Notes under the pieces: generated by a model
Seen by the model: the letters and a program-made list of their open reading frames with translations, nothing else
Databases searched by the model: none
Told to the model about the DNA's origin: nothing
Shown here: positions 28,399 through 37,175 of the stretch, one piece after another
Position numbering within the stretch: the stretch's first letter is position 1
How the letters are laid out: every line of letters begins with the position of its first letter
Assembly: GCF_000186225.1 (NCBI RefSeq)
Contig: NC_014933.1
Span: forward strand, 2,108,001 to 2,172,000
Direction: 5' to 3'
Length of the DNA: 64,000 bases
From: Bacteroides helcogenes P 36-108
GTDB lineage: Bacteria; Bacteroidota; Bacteroidia; Bacteroidales; Bacteroidaceae
Position numbers and translations under genes: made by a program

Positions 28399-28803
28399 CT
28401 AAAAATCAATGTCTATCTTAATTTCATCATTCAAAGAAGATGCTTCTTCTGTCTGTATTTCTGTCTTGGAAACCTCCATGTCGGTTGTTCCGGCATCATT
28501 GGCAGATTTTGTATAGCATCCCTGTTGTGCCTGAATGAATTTTACTGCTTCCTGCAAACCATTCATGAATTTTTCAAAATCTTCTTTATATAAAAAGATT
28601 TTGTGCTTTTCAAAGCTCACTTGTGAATCTTCACCCTCACCCATTATTACTTTCTTGCTCTCGGTTATGGCGAGAAACATTTCGTCTTTCCTGTTTTTCT
28701 TGACGTCTAAATAGTAGATGCGCTTACCTGCCTTGATGGATTGGGAAAATACAATTTCCTTGTCGTTCATATCCGTAGCATTTTTCTTTTTTAAGTCTTC
28801 CAT
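28399..28803 (-). CDS. PUR-family DNA/RNA-binding protein (DUF3276)
   Basis: This 134-residue protein carries the DUF3276/PUR-alpha-like domain seen across Bacteroidetes and Borrelia. Its core is KEIVFSQSIKAGKRIYYLDVKKN, DEMFLAITESKK and FLYKEDFEKFMNGLQEAVKF. Borrelia homologues bind single-stranded DNA and RNA. The C-terminal 40 residues are acidic and poorly conserved in kind. It is monocistronic, with its own promoter and with rplY's promoter directly after its stop codon. Confidence 0.88.
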   Translation of the reverse strand: MEDLKKKNATDMNDKEIVFSQSIKAGKRIYYLDVKKNRKDEMFLAITESKKVIMGEGEDSQVSFEKHKIFLYKEDFEKFMNGLQEAVKFIQAQQGCYTKSANDAGTTDMEVSKTEIQTEEASSLNDEIKIDIDF

Positions 28804-28831
28804 ATTTTAGGTTTCTTGTTGTAATCGGGGT

Positions 28832-28862
28832 CAAAATTGACGATTTTTTTTAAACTGTCAAA
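28832..28862 (-). promoter_or_regulatory. Promoter for the DUF3276 gene
   Basis: On the minus strand TTTG, 19 bases including an A8 run, then CAATTTTG, one base off TAnnTTTG. It is 29 bases upstream of the start codon. Confidence 0.6.
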
Positions 28863-28908
28863 AGAAAAAGGACGGATATTCAACATCTGCATTAAAAAAT
28901 GTGATTTA

Positions 28909-28941
28909 TTTGTGTAAACTCATTAAAAATGCCTACTTTTG
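28909..28941 (+). promoter_or_regulatory. Promoter for the nusB operon
   Basis: TTTG, 21 bases, then TACTTTTG, 36 bases before the nusB start codon, divergent from the DUF3276 promoter. Confidence 0.75.
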
Positions 28942-28976
28942 CAGCTCGTTAAAACACCAGTATTTACTTTAGAATT

Positions 28977-29903
28977 ATGATTAACAGAGTTCTTATTCGT
29001 CTTAAGATTATACAGATTGTATATGCTTACTATCAGAACGGCAGTAAAAATTTAGACTCAGCGGAGAAAGAATTGTTCTTTAGCCTTTCCAAGGCTTATG
29101 ACCTTTACAATTACTTACTGATGCTGATGATAGCTCTGACGAACTACGCACAAAAGCGCATTGATGCGGCAAAGTCCAAGCTGGCTCCTACGGCCGAGGA
29201 GCTATATCCCAACATGAAATTCGTGGAAAATAAGTTTATCGCCCAGTTGGAAGTGAACAAACAGTTGATGGAGTTCATCTCTAATCAAAAGCGCACTTGG
29301 ACGAGTGACGAAGATTTTATCAAAGGATTATATGAAAAAATAATTGCTTCAGATATCTATAAAGAATACATGGCTTCTTCGGATAGCTCTTACGATGACG
29401 ATCGTGAATTGTGGAGAAAGCTCTACAAGACATTTGTTTTCAATGACGAAGCCCTGGATACCTTACTTGAAGATCAAAGCCTCTATTGGAATGACGATAA
29501 GGAAATAGTTGATACGTTTGTATTGAAGACGATCAAGCGTTTTGAAGAAAAAAACGGTGCTAACCAAGAGTTACTGCCCGAATTCAAGGATGATGAAGAC
29601 CAGGAATTCGCCCGTCGTTTGTTCCGCCGTACTATTTTGAACTGTGACTACTATCGTCATCTTATCAGTGAAAATACCCGTAATTGGGATTTGGATCGTG
29701 TGGCTTTTATGGACGTTATAATTATGCAGTGTGCATTGGCTGAAATTTTGAGTTTTCCGAATATTCCGGTAAGCGTTTCGCTGAATGAATATGTGGACAT
29801 TGCAAAAGTATATAGCACAGCTAAGAGTGGCAGTTTTGTCAACGGTACTTTGGATGGGATAGTTAATCAATTAAAAAAAGAAGGTAAGTTAACGAAAAAC
29901 TGA
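28977..29903 (+). CDS. nusB: Transcription antitermination factor NusB, long Bacteroidetes form
   Basis: The NusB fold lies in the C-terminal half (about residues 180-305: FARRLFRRTILNCDYYRHLI, DRVAFMDVIIMQCALAEIL, SVSLNEYVDIAKVYSTAKSGSF). This half would bind boxA RNA with NusE/S10. The 308-residue length is about twice that of the E. coli protein; the N-terminal extension (MINRVLIRLKIIQIVYAYYQ) itself looks NusB-like at its start. It leads a probable operon with yajC, ybbR and coaE (gaps of 39 and 15 bases, then an overlap). Confidence 0.93.
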   Translation: MINRVLIRLKIIQIVYAYYQNGSKNLDSAEKELFFSLSKAYDLYNYLLMLMIALTNYAQKRIDAAKSKLAPTAEELYPNMKFVENKFIAQLEVNKQLMEFISNQKRTWTSDEDFIKGLYEKIIASDIYKEYMASSDSSYDDDRELWRKLYKTFVFNDEALDTLLEDQSLYWNDDKEIVDTFVLKTIKRFEEKNGANQELLPEFKDDEDQEFARRLFRRTILNCDYYRHLISENTRNWDLDRVAFMDVIIMQCALAEILSFPNIPVSVSLNEYVDIAKVYSTAKSGSFVNGTLDGIVNQLKKEGKLTKN

Positions 29904-29942
29904 TACCTTTGTTGAATAAGTAAAAACTAAAACTGAGTATTT

Positions 29943-30272
29943 ATGAACTTAATGACCGTATTTTTCTTGCAAGCTCCTGCGGCAGGCGCCGGTGGCAGCA
30001 TGATGTGGATTATGCTGATAGCTATGTTTGTTATCATGTATTTCTTTATGATTCGCCCGCAGAACAAGAAACAGAAGGAGATAGCGAATTTCCGTAAATC
30101 ATTACAGGTAAATCAGAAAGTAATTACTGCCGGTGGCATTCATGGCGTTATCAAGGAGATCAATGACAATGATATAGTTCTTGAAATAGCCTCTAATGTT
30201 AAGATCCGTATTGATAAGAATTCTATTTTTGCTGCGGCTGCCGATGCCAACAGCAGTCAGGTTGCTAAATAA
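29943..30272 (+). CDS. yajC: Preprotein translocase subunit YajC
   Basis: This 109-residue protein has one N-terminal membrane segment (MMWIMLIAMFVIMYFFMIRP) and the YajC signature RPQNKKQKE followed by GGIHGVIKEINDNDIVLEI. It associates with SecDF in the inner membrane and helps protein export. Confidence 0.94.
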   Translation: MNLMTVFFLQAPAAGAGGSMMWIMLIAMFVIMYFFMIRPQNKKQKEIANFRKSLQVNQKVITAGGIHGVIKEINDNDIVLEIASNVKIRIDKNSIFAAAADANSSQVAK

Positions 30273-30287
30273 TGAGAATGTGAGCCT

Positions 30288-31304
30288 ATGTTTGAGCGTA
30301 GGAACATACAAAGAATATATTTAAAGATTGTCAGACAAGTGAAGGACTTCCTGCTCAGTGACAAGAGCAGGGAGTTCTTCATTTTTTTATTTTTCTTCTT
30401 TATTGCCGGCGGCTTCTGGTTGTTGCAAACTCTGAACAATGATTATGAAGCGGAATTTTCTGTGCCCGTAAAGTTGAAGGGAATCCCCAATAACATAGTT
30501 ATCACTTCCGAGCCTGCTTCCGAACTGCGTATTAAGGTGAAAGATAAAGGTACGGTGCTTCTCAACTATATGTTGGGAAAGAGTTTCTATCCCGTTACTT
30601 TGGATTTTTCAGACTATAAGGGATTAGACAATTATGTAAGAGTGCTTTCTTCACAGTATGAGAAGAAAATTCTGGGGCAGTTGAACGTCTCTACCCGTTT
30701 GCTTTCGATGAAGCCGGATACATTGGAATATTACTATTCGACGGGGGCGTCCAAACTGGTTCCCGTAAAGCTTCAAGGGACAGTGAGCGCAGGTAGGCAA
30801 TATTATCTTTCCGATACGATATTCCACCCTGATTCTGTTCTGGTATATGCTCCGGCAAATGTTCTGGACACTATAACCGTTGCTTATACCCAGCGCGTCA
30901 AACTGGAGGATATCTCTGATAGTTTGAAGCAGCAAGTGCCTTTGGTCAGTCAGAAAGGGGTAAAGTTTGTTCCTGCTTCCATTGAAATGATGCTTCCGGT
31001 AGATATTTATACGGAGAAGACGGTGGAAGTGCCGTTAAGAGGCGTGAACTTTCCGGCGGACAAGGTGCTGCGTGCATTCCCCTCTAAGGTTCAGATCACT
31101 TTTCAGGTTGGATTGAGTCGTTTTCGTAGGATTGATGCGAATGATTTTCACGTTTATGTTTCCTACGAAGACTTGATTCGTTTGGGCTCCGATAAATATA
31201 CGGTGAAGTTGAAGAATATCCCGAAAGGTGTAAGCCATGTACGCTTCAATCCGGAGCAGGTTGATTTCCTGATAGAGCAAGTATCATCTAATTATGGCAA
31301 TTAG
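30288..31304 (+). CDS. YbbR-domain membrane protein
   Basis: This 338-residue protein has one N-terminal membrane helix ([20 protein letters not shown]) and YbbR-like repeats of beta structure outside the membrane (about residues 50-330, for example [17 protein letters not shown] and [15 protein letters not shown]). YbbR proteins are linked to regulation of diadenylate cyclase in Firmicutes; no cyclase gene is adjacent here. The last 11 bases overlap the start of coaE, suggesting translational coupling. Confidence 0.85.
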   Translation: MFERRNIQRIYLKIVRQVKDFLLSDKSREFFIFLFFFFIAGGFWLLQTLNNDYEAEFSVPVKLKGIPNNIVITSEPASELRIKVKDKGTVLLNYMLGKSFYPVTLDFSDYKGLDNYVRVLSSQYEKKILGQLNVSTRLLSMKPDTLEYYYSTGASKLVPVKLQGTVSAGRQYYLSDTIFHPDSVLVYAPANVLDTITVAYTQRVKLEDISDSLKQQVPLVSQKGVKFVPASIEMMLPVDIYTEKTVEVPLRGVNFPADKVLRAFPSKVQITFQVGLSRFRRIDANDFHVYVSYEDLIRLGSDKYTVKLKNIPKGVSHVRFNPEQVDFLIEQVSSNYGN

Positions 31305-31902
31305 ATTGGGTATAACAGGTGGTATCGGCAGTGGCAAAAGTTTAGTATGCCGGCTGCTGGAAACGATGGGGATTCCTGTTTACATATCAGACGTGGAAAC
31401 CAAGAAATTAATGCTTGCAGATCCTTTTATACATAAAGAACTGGTTACATTGCTCGGTGAAGATGTATATGCGGGTGGAGTGTTGAATAAATCTTTGTTG
31501 GCATCCTATCTTTTCAGTGGGCCTGAGCATGCAAAACAAGTGAATGGCATTATTCATCCTCGTGTGAAAGATGACTTCAGGCGGTGGGTGCAATTTCATG
31601 CCTCCTTTTCGGTGGTAGCCATTGAGTCGGCCATATTGATTGAAGCCGGATTTGCAGGCGAAGTGGATGTGGTTGTCATGGTTTATGCGCCGGAGGAGGT
31701 TCGTATTGAACGTGCTGTCAGACGTGATTCGTCTTCGCACGAATTGATAAGGAAGCGCATACGCAGTCAGATGAGTGATGAAGAGAAACGTAAACAGGCG
31801 GATTTTGTAATTGTAAATGACGGAGAAGCTCCGTTAATGCCACAGGTTTTGGCTTTGATCGCCTCTTTGTCTGAGAAAAACGGTTCTGTTTCGGAAAAAT
31901 AG
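31294..31902 (+). CDS. coaE: Dephospho-CoA kinase
   Basis: This 202-residue P-loop kinase phosphorylates dephospho-CoA in the last step of CoA synthesis. The Walker [12 protein letters not shown] is at residues 6-16; other CoaE motifs are [25 protein letters not shown] and the arginine-rich lid (ERAVRRD). It is the last gene of the nusB-yajC-ybbR-coaE unit. Confidence 0.96.
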   Translation: MAIRLGITGGIGSGKSLVCRLLETMGIPVYISDVETKKLMLADPFIHKELVTLLGEDVYAGGVLNKSLLASYLFSGPEHAKQVNGIIHPRVKDDFRRWVQFHASFSVVAIESAILIEAGFAGEVDVVVMVYAPEEVRIERAVRRDSSSHELIRKRIRSQMSDEEKRKQADFVIVNDGEAPLMPQVLALIASLSEKNGSVSEK

Positions 31903-31935
31903 GCATGGTTCCTTTCCAAAAAGAAGCTTGCTTAT

Positions 31936-31966
31936 TTTGTATTGTCTTTGGCTTGCACTATCTTTG
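31936..31966 (+). promoter_or_regulatory. Consensus Bacteroides promoter for the DUF5606 gene
   Basis: TTTG, exactly 19 bases, then TATCTTTG, 45 bases before the start codon. It separates this gene from the coaE operon. Confidence 0.85.
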
Positions 31967-32011
31967 CCAACCGAAAAAAAGAACAACTAATAATCAAAAA
32001 CAGAATATACT

Positions 32012-32440
32012 ATGTTGAAGACTATTTTGTCTATTTCCGGTAAACCGGGATTGTATAAGCTCATCTCTCAGGGTAAGAATATGCTGATTGTGGAATCACT
32101 TGCTGACAAGAAGCGCTTTCCTGCTTATGGTAATGAGAAAATTATTTCGTTGGGTGATATTGCCATGTACACAGATACCGAGGACGTTCCTTTGAAGGAA
32201 GTGCTGCTTGCCATGAAGAAGAAGGAAAATGGAGAGGCGGTGGTAATGGATGTGAAAAAAGCCACCGTAGGAGAGCTTCAGGCATATTTGGAAGAAGTAT
32301 TGCCGACGTTTGACCGTGACCGTGTATATCCTTCGGATATCAAGAAACTGATTTCCTGGTATAACCTGTTGGTAAAAAGTGGGATAACTGACTTTGAAGA
32401 CACTCCGGAGGAAGAGGAGAAAGAAGAAAAGGCAGAATAA
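32012..32440 (+). CDS. DUF5606 family protein
   Basis: This 142-residue Bacteroidales protein of unknown function begins MLKTILSISGKPGLYKLISQ. It is soluble, with an N-terminal beta-rich half, the segment VYPSDIKKLISWYNLLVKSG, and a highly acidic tail (EDTPEEEEKEEKAE). It stands alone between its own promoter and a terminator. No catalytic motif is evident. Confidence 0.8.
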   Translation: MLKTILSISGKPGLYKLISQGKNMLIVESLADKKRFPAYGNEKIISLGDIAMYTDTEDVPLKEVLLAMKKKENGEAVVMDVKKATVGELQAYLEEVLPTFDRDRVYPSDIKKLISWYNLLVKSGITDFEDTPEEEEKEEKAE

Positions 32441-32457
32441 GTCTGAAACTTCCTGAG

Positions 32458-32528
32458 GGGTAAATGTGATTTACCCGGAGAATACATAAAAAAAGCAGCT
32501 TTGGAACATATTATTTCAAAGCTGCTTT
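32458..32528. terminator. Double hairpin between DUF5606 gene and clpB
   Basis: The first hairpin is GGGTAAA/TTTACCC (32458-32476). The second is AAAGCAGCTTT/AAAGCTGCTTT (32492-32528) with A-rich left and T-rich right flanks, serving the two convergent genes. Confidence 0.85.
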
Positions 32529-32549
32529 CTGTTTTAAATAAGTTAAGGT

Positions 32550-35144
32550 TCAGTTTTTGAATTGCAGTCCATCATTGGTGGCATTTGCGTCTATGAGGAT
32601 CGGTTTGCTGCGGTCAACTTCCTGCGCCAATAGCTTTTTGGACAAATCATTCAGTAAGTAGTGCTGGATGGCACGTTTTACCGGACGTGCCCCGAATTCA
32701 GGGTCATATCCTGTGTTGGCAAGAAAATCTATGGCACTGTCAGTCAAAGCCAGATCCACCCCATTGCCGGAAAGCATATTCTGCACACTTTTGATCTGAA
32801 GAACCACTATTTGTCTGATTTCCTTTTCCGTCAGCGGCAAGAACATGATTGTCTCGTCGATACGGTTCAGAAACTCAGGGCGAATGGTCTTCTTCAACAT
32901 ATTCATCACTTCCTTTTTTGTCTCTTCCGTCACTTCTTCTTTATTGGAGCCGTTCAGTTTCTCCATCTGGCTTTGGATGTAGCCACTACCCATGTTGGAG
33001 GTCATAATGATGATTGTATTCTTGAAGTTCACCGTACGGCCTTTATTGTCCGTCAAACGCCCGTCATCGAGCACTTGCAGCAGGATATTGAATACATCCG
33101 GATGGGCCTTCTCAATCTCATCGAACAATATTACAGAGTAGGGCTTGCGCCGCACGGCTTCCGTCAACTGGCCGCCTTCATCATAACCTACATATCCCGG
33201 AGGCGCTCCGACCAGACGGGAGACACTGTGCTTCTCCTGATACTCACTCATATCGATACGGGTCATCATCGTTTCGTCATCGAAAAGGAATTCCGCCAAC
33301 GCCTTTGCCAGTTCTGTTTTGCCGACACCGGTGGTTCCTAAGAAAAGAAATGAGCCGATGGGACGCTTCGGGTCCTGCAATCCGGCACGGCTGCGCCGTA
33401 CGGCGTCACTGACTGCTTCGATGGCTTCTTCCTGCCCGATCACACGTTGGTGCAGTTCTTCTTCCAGACACAGCAGCTTGTCCTTTTCACTTTGCAGCAT
33501 CTTGCTCACCGGTATGCCCGTCCAGCGGGATACTACGTCTGCAATATCTTCGGCATCTACTTCTTCTTTAATCATGGCCTTGTCACCCTGCATCTCGTGC
33601 AGTTTCTGCTGTGTATCTTCGATTTCCTTGTTCAATGCTTGCAGCTTGCCGTAGCGGATTTCGGCCACCTTGCCATAATCACCCTCACGCTCAGCCTTGT
33701 CAGCTTCGAACTTCAAATTCTCGATTTCGATTTTATTCTGCTGAATTTTGTTGACCAGGGTCTTTTCACTTTGCCATTTAGCCTTGTAGGAATTTTCCTG
33801 TTCCTTCAGTTCGGCCAGTTCTTTGCCTATCTGTTCCAGTTTGAGCTTATCATTTTCACGTTTGATGGCTTCACGTTCAATCTCCAATTGCTTGATCTTA
33901 CGGGATATCTCATCCAGCTCCTCCGGAACCGAGTCCACTTCCATGCGAAGTTTGGCGGCGGCTTCGTCCATCAGGTCGATGGCCTTGTCCGGCAAGAAAC
34001 GGTCGGTGATGTAGCGGTTGCTCAGTTCTACGGCGGCAATGATGGCGTCGTCTTTGATCCGGACATGGTGGTGGTTTTCATAACGTTCTTTCAGCCCCCT
34101 CAAGATAGAGATGGTACTCAGCGTATCAGGCTCGTTCACCATGACAATTTGGAAACGACGTTCCAATGCCTTATCTTTTTCAAAATATTTCTGGTATTCG
34201 TCCAATGTGGTAGCCCCTATGCTCCTGAGTTCGCCACGCGCCAGCGCAGGCTTTAAGATATTGGCTGCGTCCATGGCCCCTTCTCCTTTACCGGCCCCCA
34301 CCAAGGTATGGATTTCATCTATAAACAAGATGATGTCTCCTTCGGATTTCTTTACTTCATTGATGACGGCTTTCAGGCGTTCTTCAAATTCGCCTTTATA
34401 CTTGGCTCCGGCAACCAGTGCACCCATGTCCAGTGAATAAACCTGTTTGTTTTTAAGGTTTTCGGGCACATCTCCCCGCAAGATACGATGAGCCAGACCT
34501 TCTACGATGGCTGTTTTACCTGTACCCGGTTCACCTATTAATATAGGGTTGTTTTTGGTACGGCGGCTCAGAATCTGCAGTACCCGGCGGATTTCCTCAT
34601 CACGTCCGATGACAGGGTCAAGCTTGCCGCTTCGTGCCGCTTCGTTCAGGTTGACGGCATACTTCTCCAAAGACTGATAGGTGTCTTCGCTGGATTGGGA
34701 AGTCACTTTTTCGCCTTTTCGCAACTCGGTGATAGCGCTACGCAGTTCTTTTTCCGTCATTCCGGCATCTTTCAGGATGTTGGAAGCGGTACTCCTGACG
34801 TTCAGCAATGCCAGCAGAATCGGTTCCAATGAAACAAATTCATCGCCCATTTCTTTGGAATATTGTGTGGCTTTTTGCAACACTTCATTAGCCTCACGGC
34901 TGAGGTAAGCTTCTCCACCCGATACTTTGGGAAGTGATTCTATCTGTTTGTCGATGACGAGGGCGATTTGTTGCCCGTTCAACGCCAGCTTCTGGAAGAT
35001 GAAATTGGTTACATTTTCGCCTGCTTTCATCACACTTTGAAGCAAGTGTACAGGCTCAATGGCTTGTTGCCCCCGGCTTTGAACCAGATTTACGGCTTCC
35101 TGCACGGCCTCTTGCGCTTTAATGGTAAAATTGTTAAAGTTCAT
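32550..35144 (-). CDS. clpB: ATP-dependent disaggregase ClpB
   Basis: This 864-residue Hsp100 protein cooperates with DnaK to rescue aggregated proteins. Domains in order: Clp N domain (1-145), first AAA+ module with Walker A GEPGTGKT (about 207), coiled-coil middle domain (about 400-530, rich in Lys/Glu heptads), second AAA+ module with Walker A GTTGVGKT (about 605), and the C-terminal D2-small domain ([16 protein letters not shown]). A sigma-54-like promoter and a palindromic site shared with dnaK lie upstream. Confidence 0.97.
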   Translation of the reverse strand: MNFNNFTIKAQEAVQEAVNLVQSRGQQAIEPVHLLQSVMKAGENVTNFIFQKLALNGQQIALVIDKQIESLPKVSGGEAYLSREANEVLQKATQYSKEMGDEFVSLEPILLALLNVRSTASNILKDAGMTEKELRSAITELRKGEKVTSQSSEDTYQSLEKYAVNLNEAARSGKLDPVIGRDEEIRRVLQILSRRTKNNPILIGEPGTGKTAIVEGLAHRILRGDVPENLKNKQVYSLDMGALVAGAKYKGEFEERLKAVINEVKKSEGDIILFIDEIHTLVGAGKGEGAMDAANILKPALARGELRSIGATTLDEYQKYFEKDKALERRFQIVMVNEPDTLSTISILRGLKERYENHHHVRIKDDAIIAAVELSNRYITDRFLPDKAIDLMDEAAAKLRMEVDSVPEELDEISRKIKQLEIEREAIKRENDKLKLEQIGKELAELKEQENSYKAKWQSEKTLVNKIQQNKIEIENLKFEADKAEREGDYGKVAEIRYGKLQALNKEIEDTQQKLHEMQGDKAMIKEEVDAEDIADVVSRWTGIPVSKMLQSEKDKLLCLEEELHQRVIGQEEAIEAVSDAVRRSRAGLQDPKRPIGSFLFLGTTGVGKTELAKALAEFLFDDETMMTRIDMSEYQEKHSVSRLVGAPPGYVGYDEGGQLTEAVRRKPYSVILFDEIEKAHPDVFNILLQVLDDGRLTDNKGRTVNFKNTIIIMTSNMGSGYIQSQMEKLNGSNKEEVTEETKKEVMNMLKKTIRPEFLNRIDETIMFLPLTEKEIRQIVVLQIKSVQNMLSGNGVDLALTDSAIDFLANTGYDPEFGARPVKRAIQHYLLNDLSKKLLAQEVDRSKPILIDANATNDGLQFKN

Positions 35145-35190
35145 ATATCGTTCTCCTTTCTTTTTTTATCAGTTTCATAACGCTTGGGCA

Positions 35191-35209
35191 GGCGCAAAAG
35201 ATTTGCCAA
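35191..35209 (-). promoter_or_regulatory. Sigma-54-like promoter of clpB
   Basis: The minus strand reads TTGGCAAATCTTTTGCGCC. The TGGCA and TTTTGC elements are spaced as in the -24/-12 consensus, with the -12 GC intact. The predicted transcript start near 35182 leaves a leader of about 38 bases. Confidence 0.55.
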
Positions 35210-35260
35210 TGGCATATTCCGGACAGAATTTCAGCTTTTTGGATAGTTCTCATGCCAAAA

Positions 35261-35277
35261 TGACTGATAAACTGTCT
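35261..35277. promoter_or_regulatory. Putative activator site upstream of clpB, shared with dnaK
   Basis: TGACTGATAAACTGTCT matches the perfect palindrome upstream of dnaK (47573-47589) at 14 of 17 positions. Its centre is about 62 bases upstream of the -24 element. Confidence 0.5.
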
Positions 35278-35358
35278 CTTAGGCATCTTTATTATTTTTC
35301 CTGCCTAAGATTAGTGACCACGCATACTAAGACTAATTCTTTCCATCATGGAGTTCTT

Positions 35359-35426
35359 TTCTTTCCACCACGGTGTACTTTGCTTTCCACCACGGTGGAA
35401 AGCAAAGTACACCGTGGTGGAAAGAA
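35359..35426. repeat. 33-bp near-gapless palindrome
   Basis: The arms at 35359-35391 and 35394-35426 are exact reverse complements, with only AC between them. Each arm contains the sub-unit CTTTCCACC(ACGGTG) more than once, so the element is a palindrome of smaller palindromes. A further decayed unit (TTTCCATCATGGAG) lies at 35340-35353. It lies between clpB and the gene at 35575; the 35145-35574 gap holds no supportable gene. Confidence 0.9.
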
Positions 35427-35574
35427 TAAATATTAGGCACTGCCTTTCTTAATCCTCGCAAGGCAGAAAAGTAAATCAGGCTGCGTAGCCCTTTATAAAG
35501 TAATTGCGGCGGAGCGTCCGGAAACAATGAAACTTTTCTTATCTTTACAGCCTGAACATTAAAAGAAAAGAATA

Positions 35575-36171
35575 ATGGAAGACAAGGTGAGGTTCTCGGA
35601 AAACGTGATATTGATAGACGTTGCATTTTTGAATGAAATGGCATGCAGCGTTAAAGAGTTTCTGGGTATGAAGCTGGGACGTGAATTGCAAAATATAGAT
35701 TTGCCTGTATGGCTTAGTTATTTGTCTTTGGATGCCGGGCTAAGAGAAGATACCAATGAGATACAGGTACTGCTGCTGCATGGCGAGGACACTCATGCAC
35801 TGCAATGTTGTGTGCCTTCCGATTTGGATAGCCTCAATGGTATGGCGTGCCGCACTCCATTGGGAGAGTTCGCATTCTCGTGTGTGAATGCGGCGGGGAT
35901 TACCACTTCCGAAGAAATGTATCTTGATTTGCTGAACCTGACATTGGACGCTGCTGATGTAAAACATTTGATGCTGGTTCCTGCCCATTCCGTGTATGGA
36001 AATCGTGTGGAGGATGCTTTGCGTAAGTATTTCGAGGGAAAGAGTGAGGAAGAACGCGGAAAGGCTGTCTATTTTGCAATGGAGGAGCCGTTGCAGCCGA
36101 TTTTTGCCCGCTGGGACTTTGTCCTTTACTCCTTGGCGCAGGCTTTCGGCATTAAATCAGATGAGCTGTAA
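35575..36171 (+). CDS. Conserved Bacteroides protein of unknown function
   Basis: This 198-residue soluble protein begins MEDKVRFSENVILIDVAFLN. It shows no signal peptide and no motif I recognise. It has a Leu/Asp-rich alpha/beta composition and ends WDFVLYSLAQAFGIKSDEL. It is 7 bases upstream of a LysR-type regulator on the same strand, so the two are almost certainly co-transcribed and may share a function. Confidence 0.75.
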   Translation: MEDKVRFSENVILIDVAFLNEMACSVKEFLGMKLGRELQNIDLPVWLSYLSLDAGLREDTNEIQVLLLHGEDTHALQCCVPSDLDSLNGMACRTPLGEFAFSCVNAAGITTSEEMYLDLLNLTLDAADVKHLMLVPAHSVYGNRVEDALRKYFEGKSEEERGKAVYFAMEEPLQPIFARWDFVLYSLAQAFGIKSDEL

Positions 36172-36178
36172 AAACAAT

Positions 36179-37075
36179 ATGAGTGATTTCCGTTTAAAAG
36201 TGTTTCAGTCCGTTGCGAAGAACCTGAGTTTTACAAAAGCTTCGCAAGAATTGTTTATCAGCCAGCCTGCCATAACCAAGCATGTGCAGGAATTGGAGAC
36301 TTCTTACCAGACACGGCTGTTTGACCGGCAGGGAAGCAAGATTAGCCTGACAGAATCGGGGAAGTTGCTCTTGGAGCATTGTGACCGGATTTTAGAGGAT
36401 TACAAGCGGCTGGAATATGAAATGCATTTGCTACACAATGAATATACCGGGGAATTGAAATTGGGCGCCAGCACTACCATTGCGCAGTATGTGCTACCTG
36501 CAATGCTGGGCAGCTTCATTGGGAAATTTCCCCAGGTCAGCCTGTCATTGATGAACGGTAATTCCAGGGAGATTGAGGCCGCACTGCAAGAACACCGCAT
36601 TGATCTGGGGCTGGTGGAAGGCGTATTCCGGCTGCCTAACCTTAAATATACTACTTTTCTGGCAGATGAACTTGTAGCCGTAGTCCGTACCAATTCCAAA
36701 TTGGCGTTAGGGGATGAAATTACTCCGGAGGATTTGTTGAATTTGCCTTTGGTGCTTCGTGAAAGGGGGTCGGGCACTTTGGATGTTTTTGAAAGGGCGT
36801 TGCATCAGCATAATATAAAGTTATCATCCTTGAAGGTTTTGATGTATTTGGGCAGTACGGAGAGTATCAAACTCTTTTTGGAGCATACTGATTGTCTGGG
36901 AATCGTTTCTGTACGTTCCATCAGCCGTGAACTCTATTCCGGACAACTGCGTGTCGTTGAAATAAAAGGATTGCCTATGCTGCGTGAGTTTAGTTTTGCA
37001 CAGCCTCAGGGACAGGAGAGTGGTTTGGCGCAGGTTTTTATGCAATTTGCCATAAACCATAATCATAAGTTATAG
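36179..37075 (+). CDS. LysR-family transcriptional regulator
   Basis: This 298-residue regulator begins MSDFRLKVFQSVAKNLSFTKAS. It has an N-terminal winged helix (SQELFISQPAITKHVQELE) and a C-terminal periplasmic-binding-type effector domain (LKLGASTTIAQYVLPAMLG, ERGSGTLDVFERAL). I chose the ATG at 36179; the frame is open upstream to 35996, but that part overlaps the previous gene and lacks family similarity. The effector domain resembles the CysB/CbbR subgroup. The divergent or downstream transporter at 37176 is the likely target. Confidence 0.92.
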   Translation: MSDFRLKVFQSVAKNLSFTKASQELFISQPAITKHVQELETSYQTRLFDRQGSKISLTESGKLLLEHCDRILEDYKRLEYEMHLLHNEYTGELKLGASTTIAQYVLPAMLGSFIGKFPQVSLSLMNGNSREIEAALQEHRIDLGLVEGVFRLPNLKYTTFLADELVAVVRTNSKLALGDEITPEDLLNLPLVLRERGSGTLDVFERALHQHNIKLSSLKVLMYLGSTESIKLFLEHTDCLGIVSVRSISRELYSGQLRVVEIKGLPMLREFSFAQPQGQESGLAQVFMQFAINHNHKL

Positions 37076-37092
37076 CTTATAAGTAGAAACGA

Positions 37093-37124
37093 TTGGCGCG
37101 TTTGAGAAAAGAAGCCTAACTTTG
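37093..37124 (+). promoter_or_regulatory. Promoter for the YeiH-type transporter gene
   Basis: TTGG, 20 bases, then TAACTTTG, 51 bases before the start codon at 37176. Confidence 0.6.
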
Positions 37125-37175
37125 TGCCCGGAAAAATTAAGAACAAACATTAATGATATAGTAAAAACAAAGAGT

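Noticed and set aside
35122..35644. Two overlapping open frames on opposite strands across the clpB upstream region
   Set aside because: Both run through the 33-bp palindrome and the promoter region; repeat-encoded residues make them look conserved, but there is no domain.
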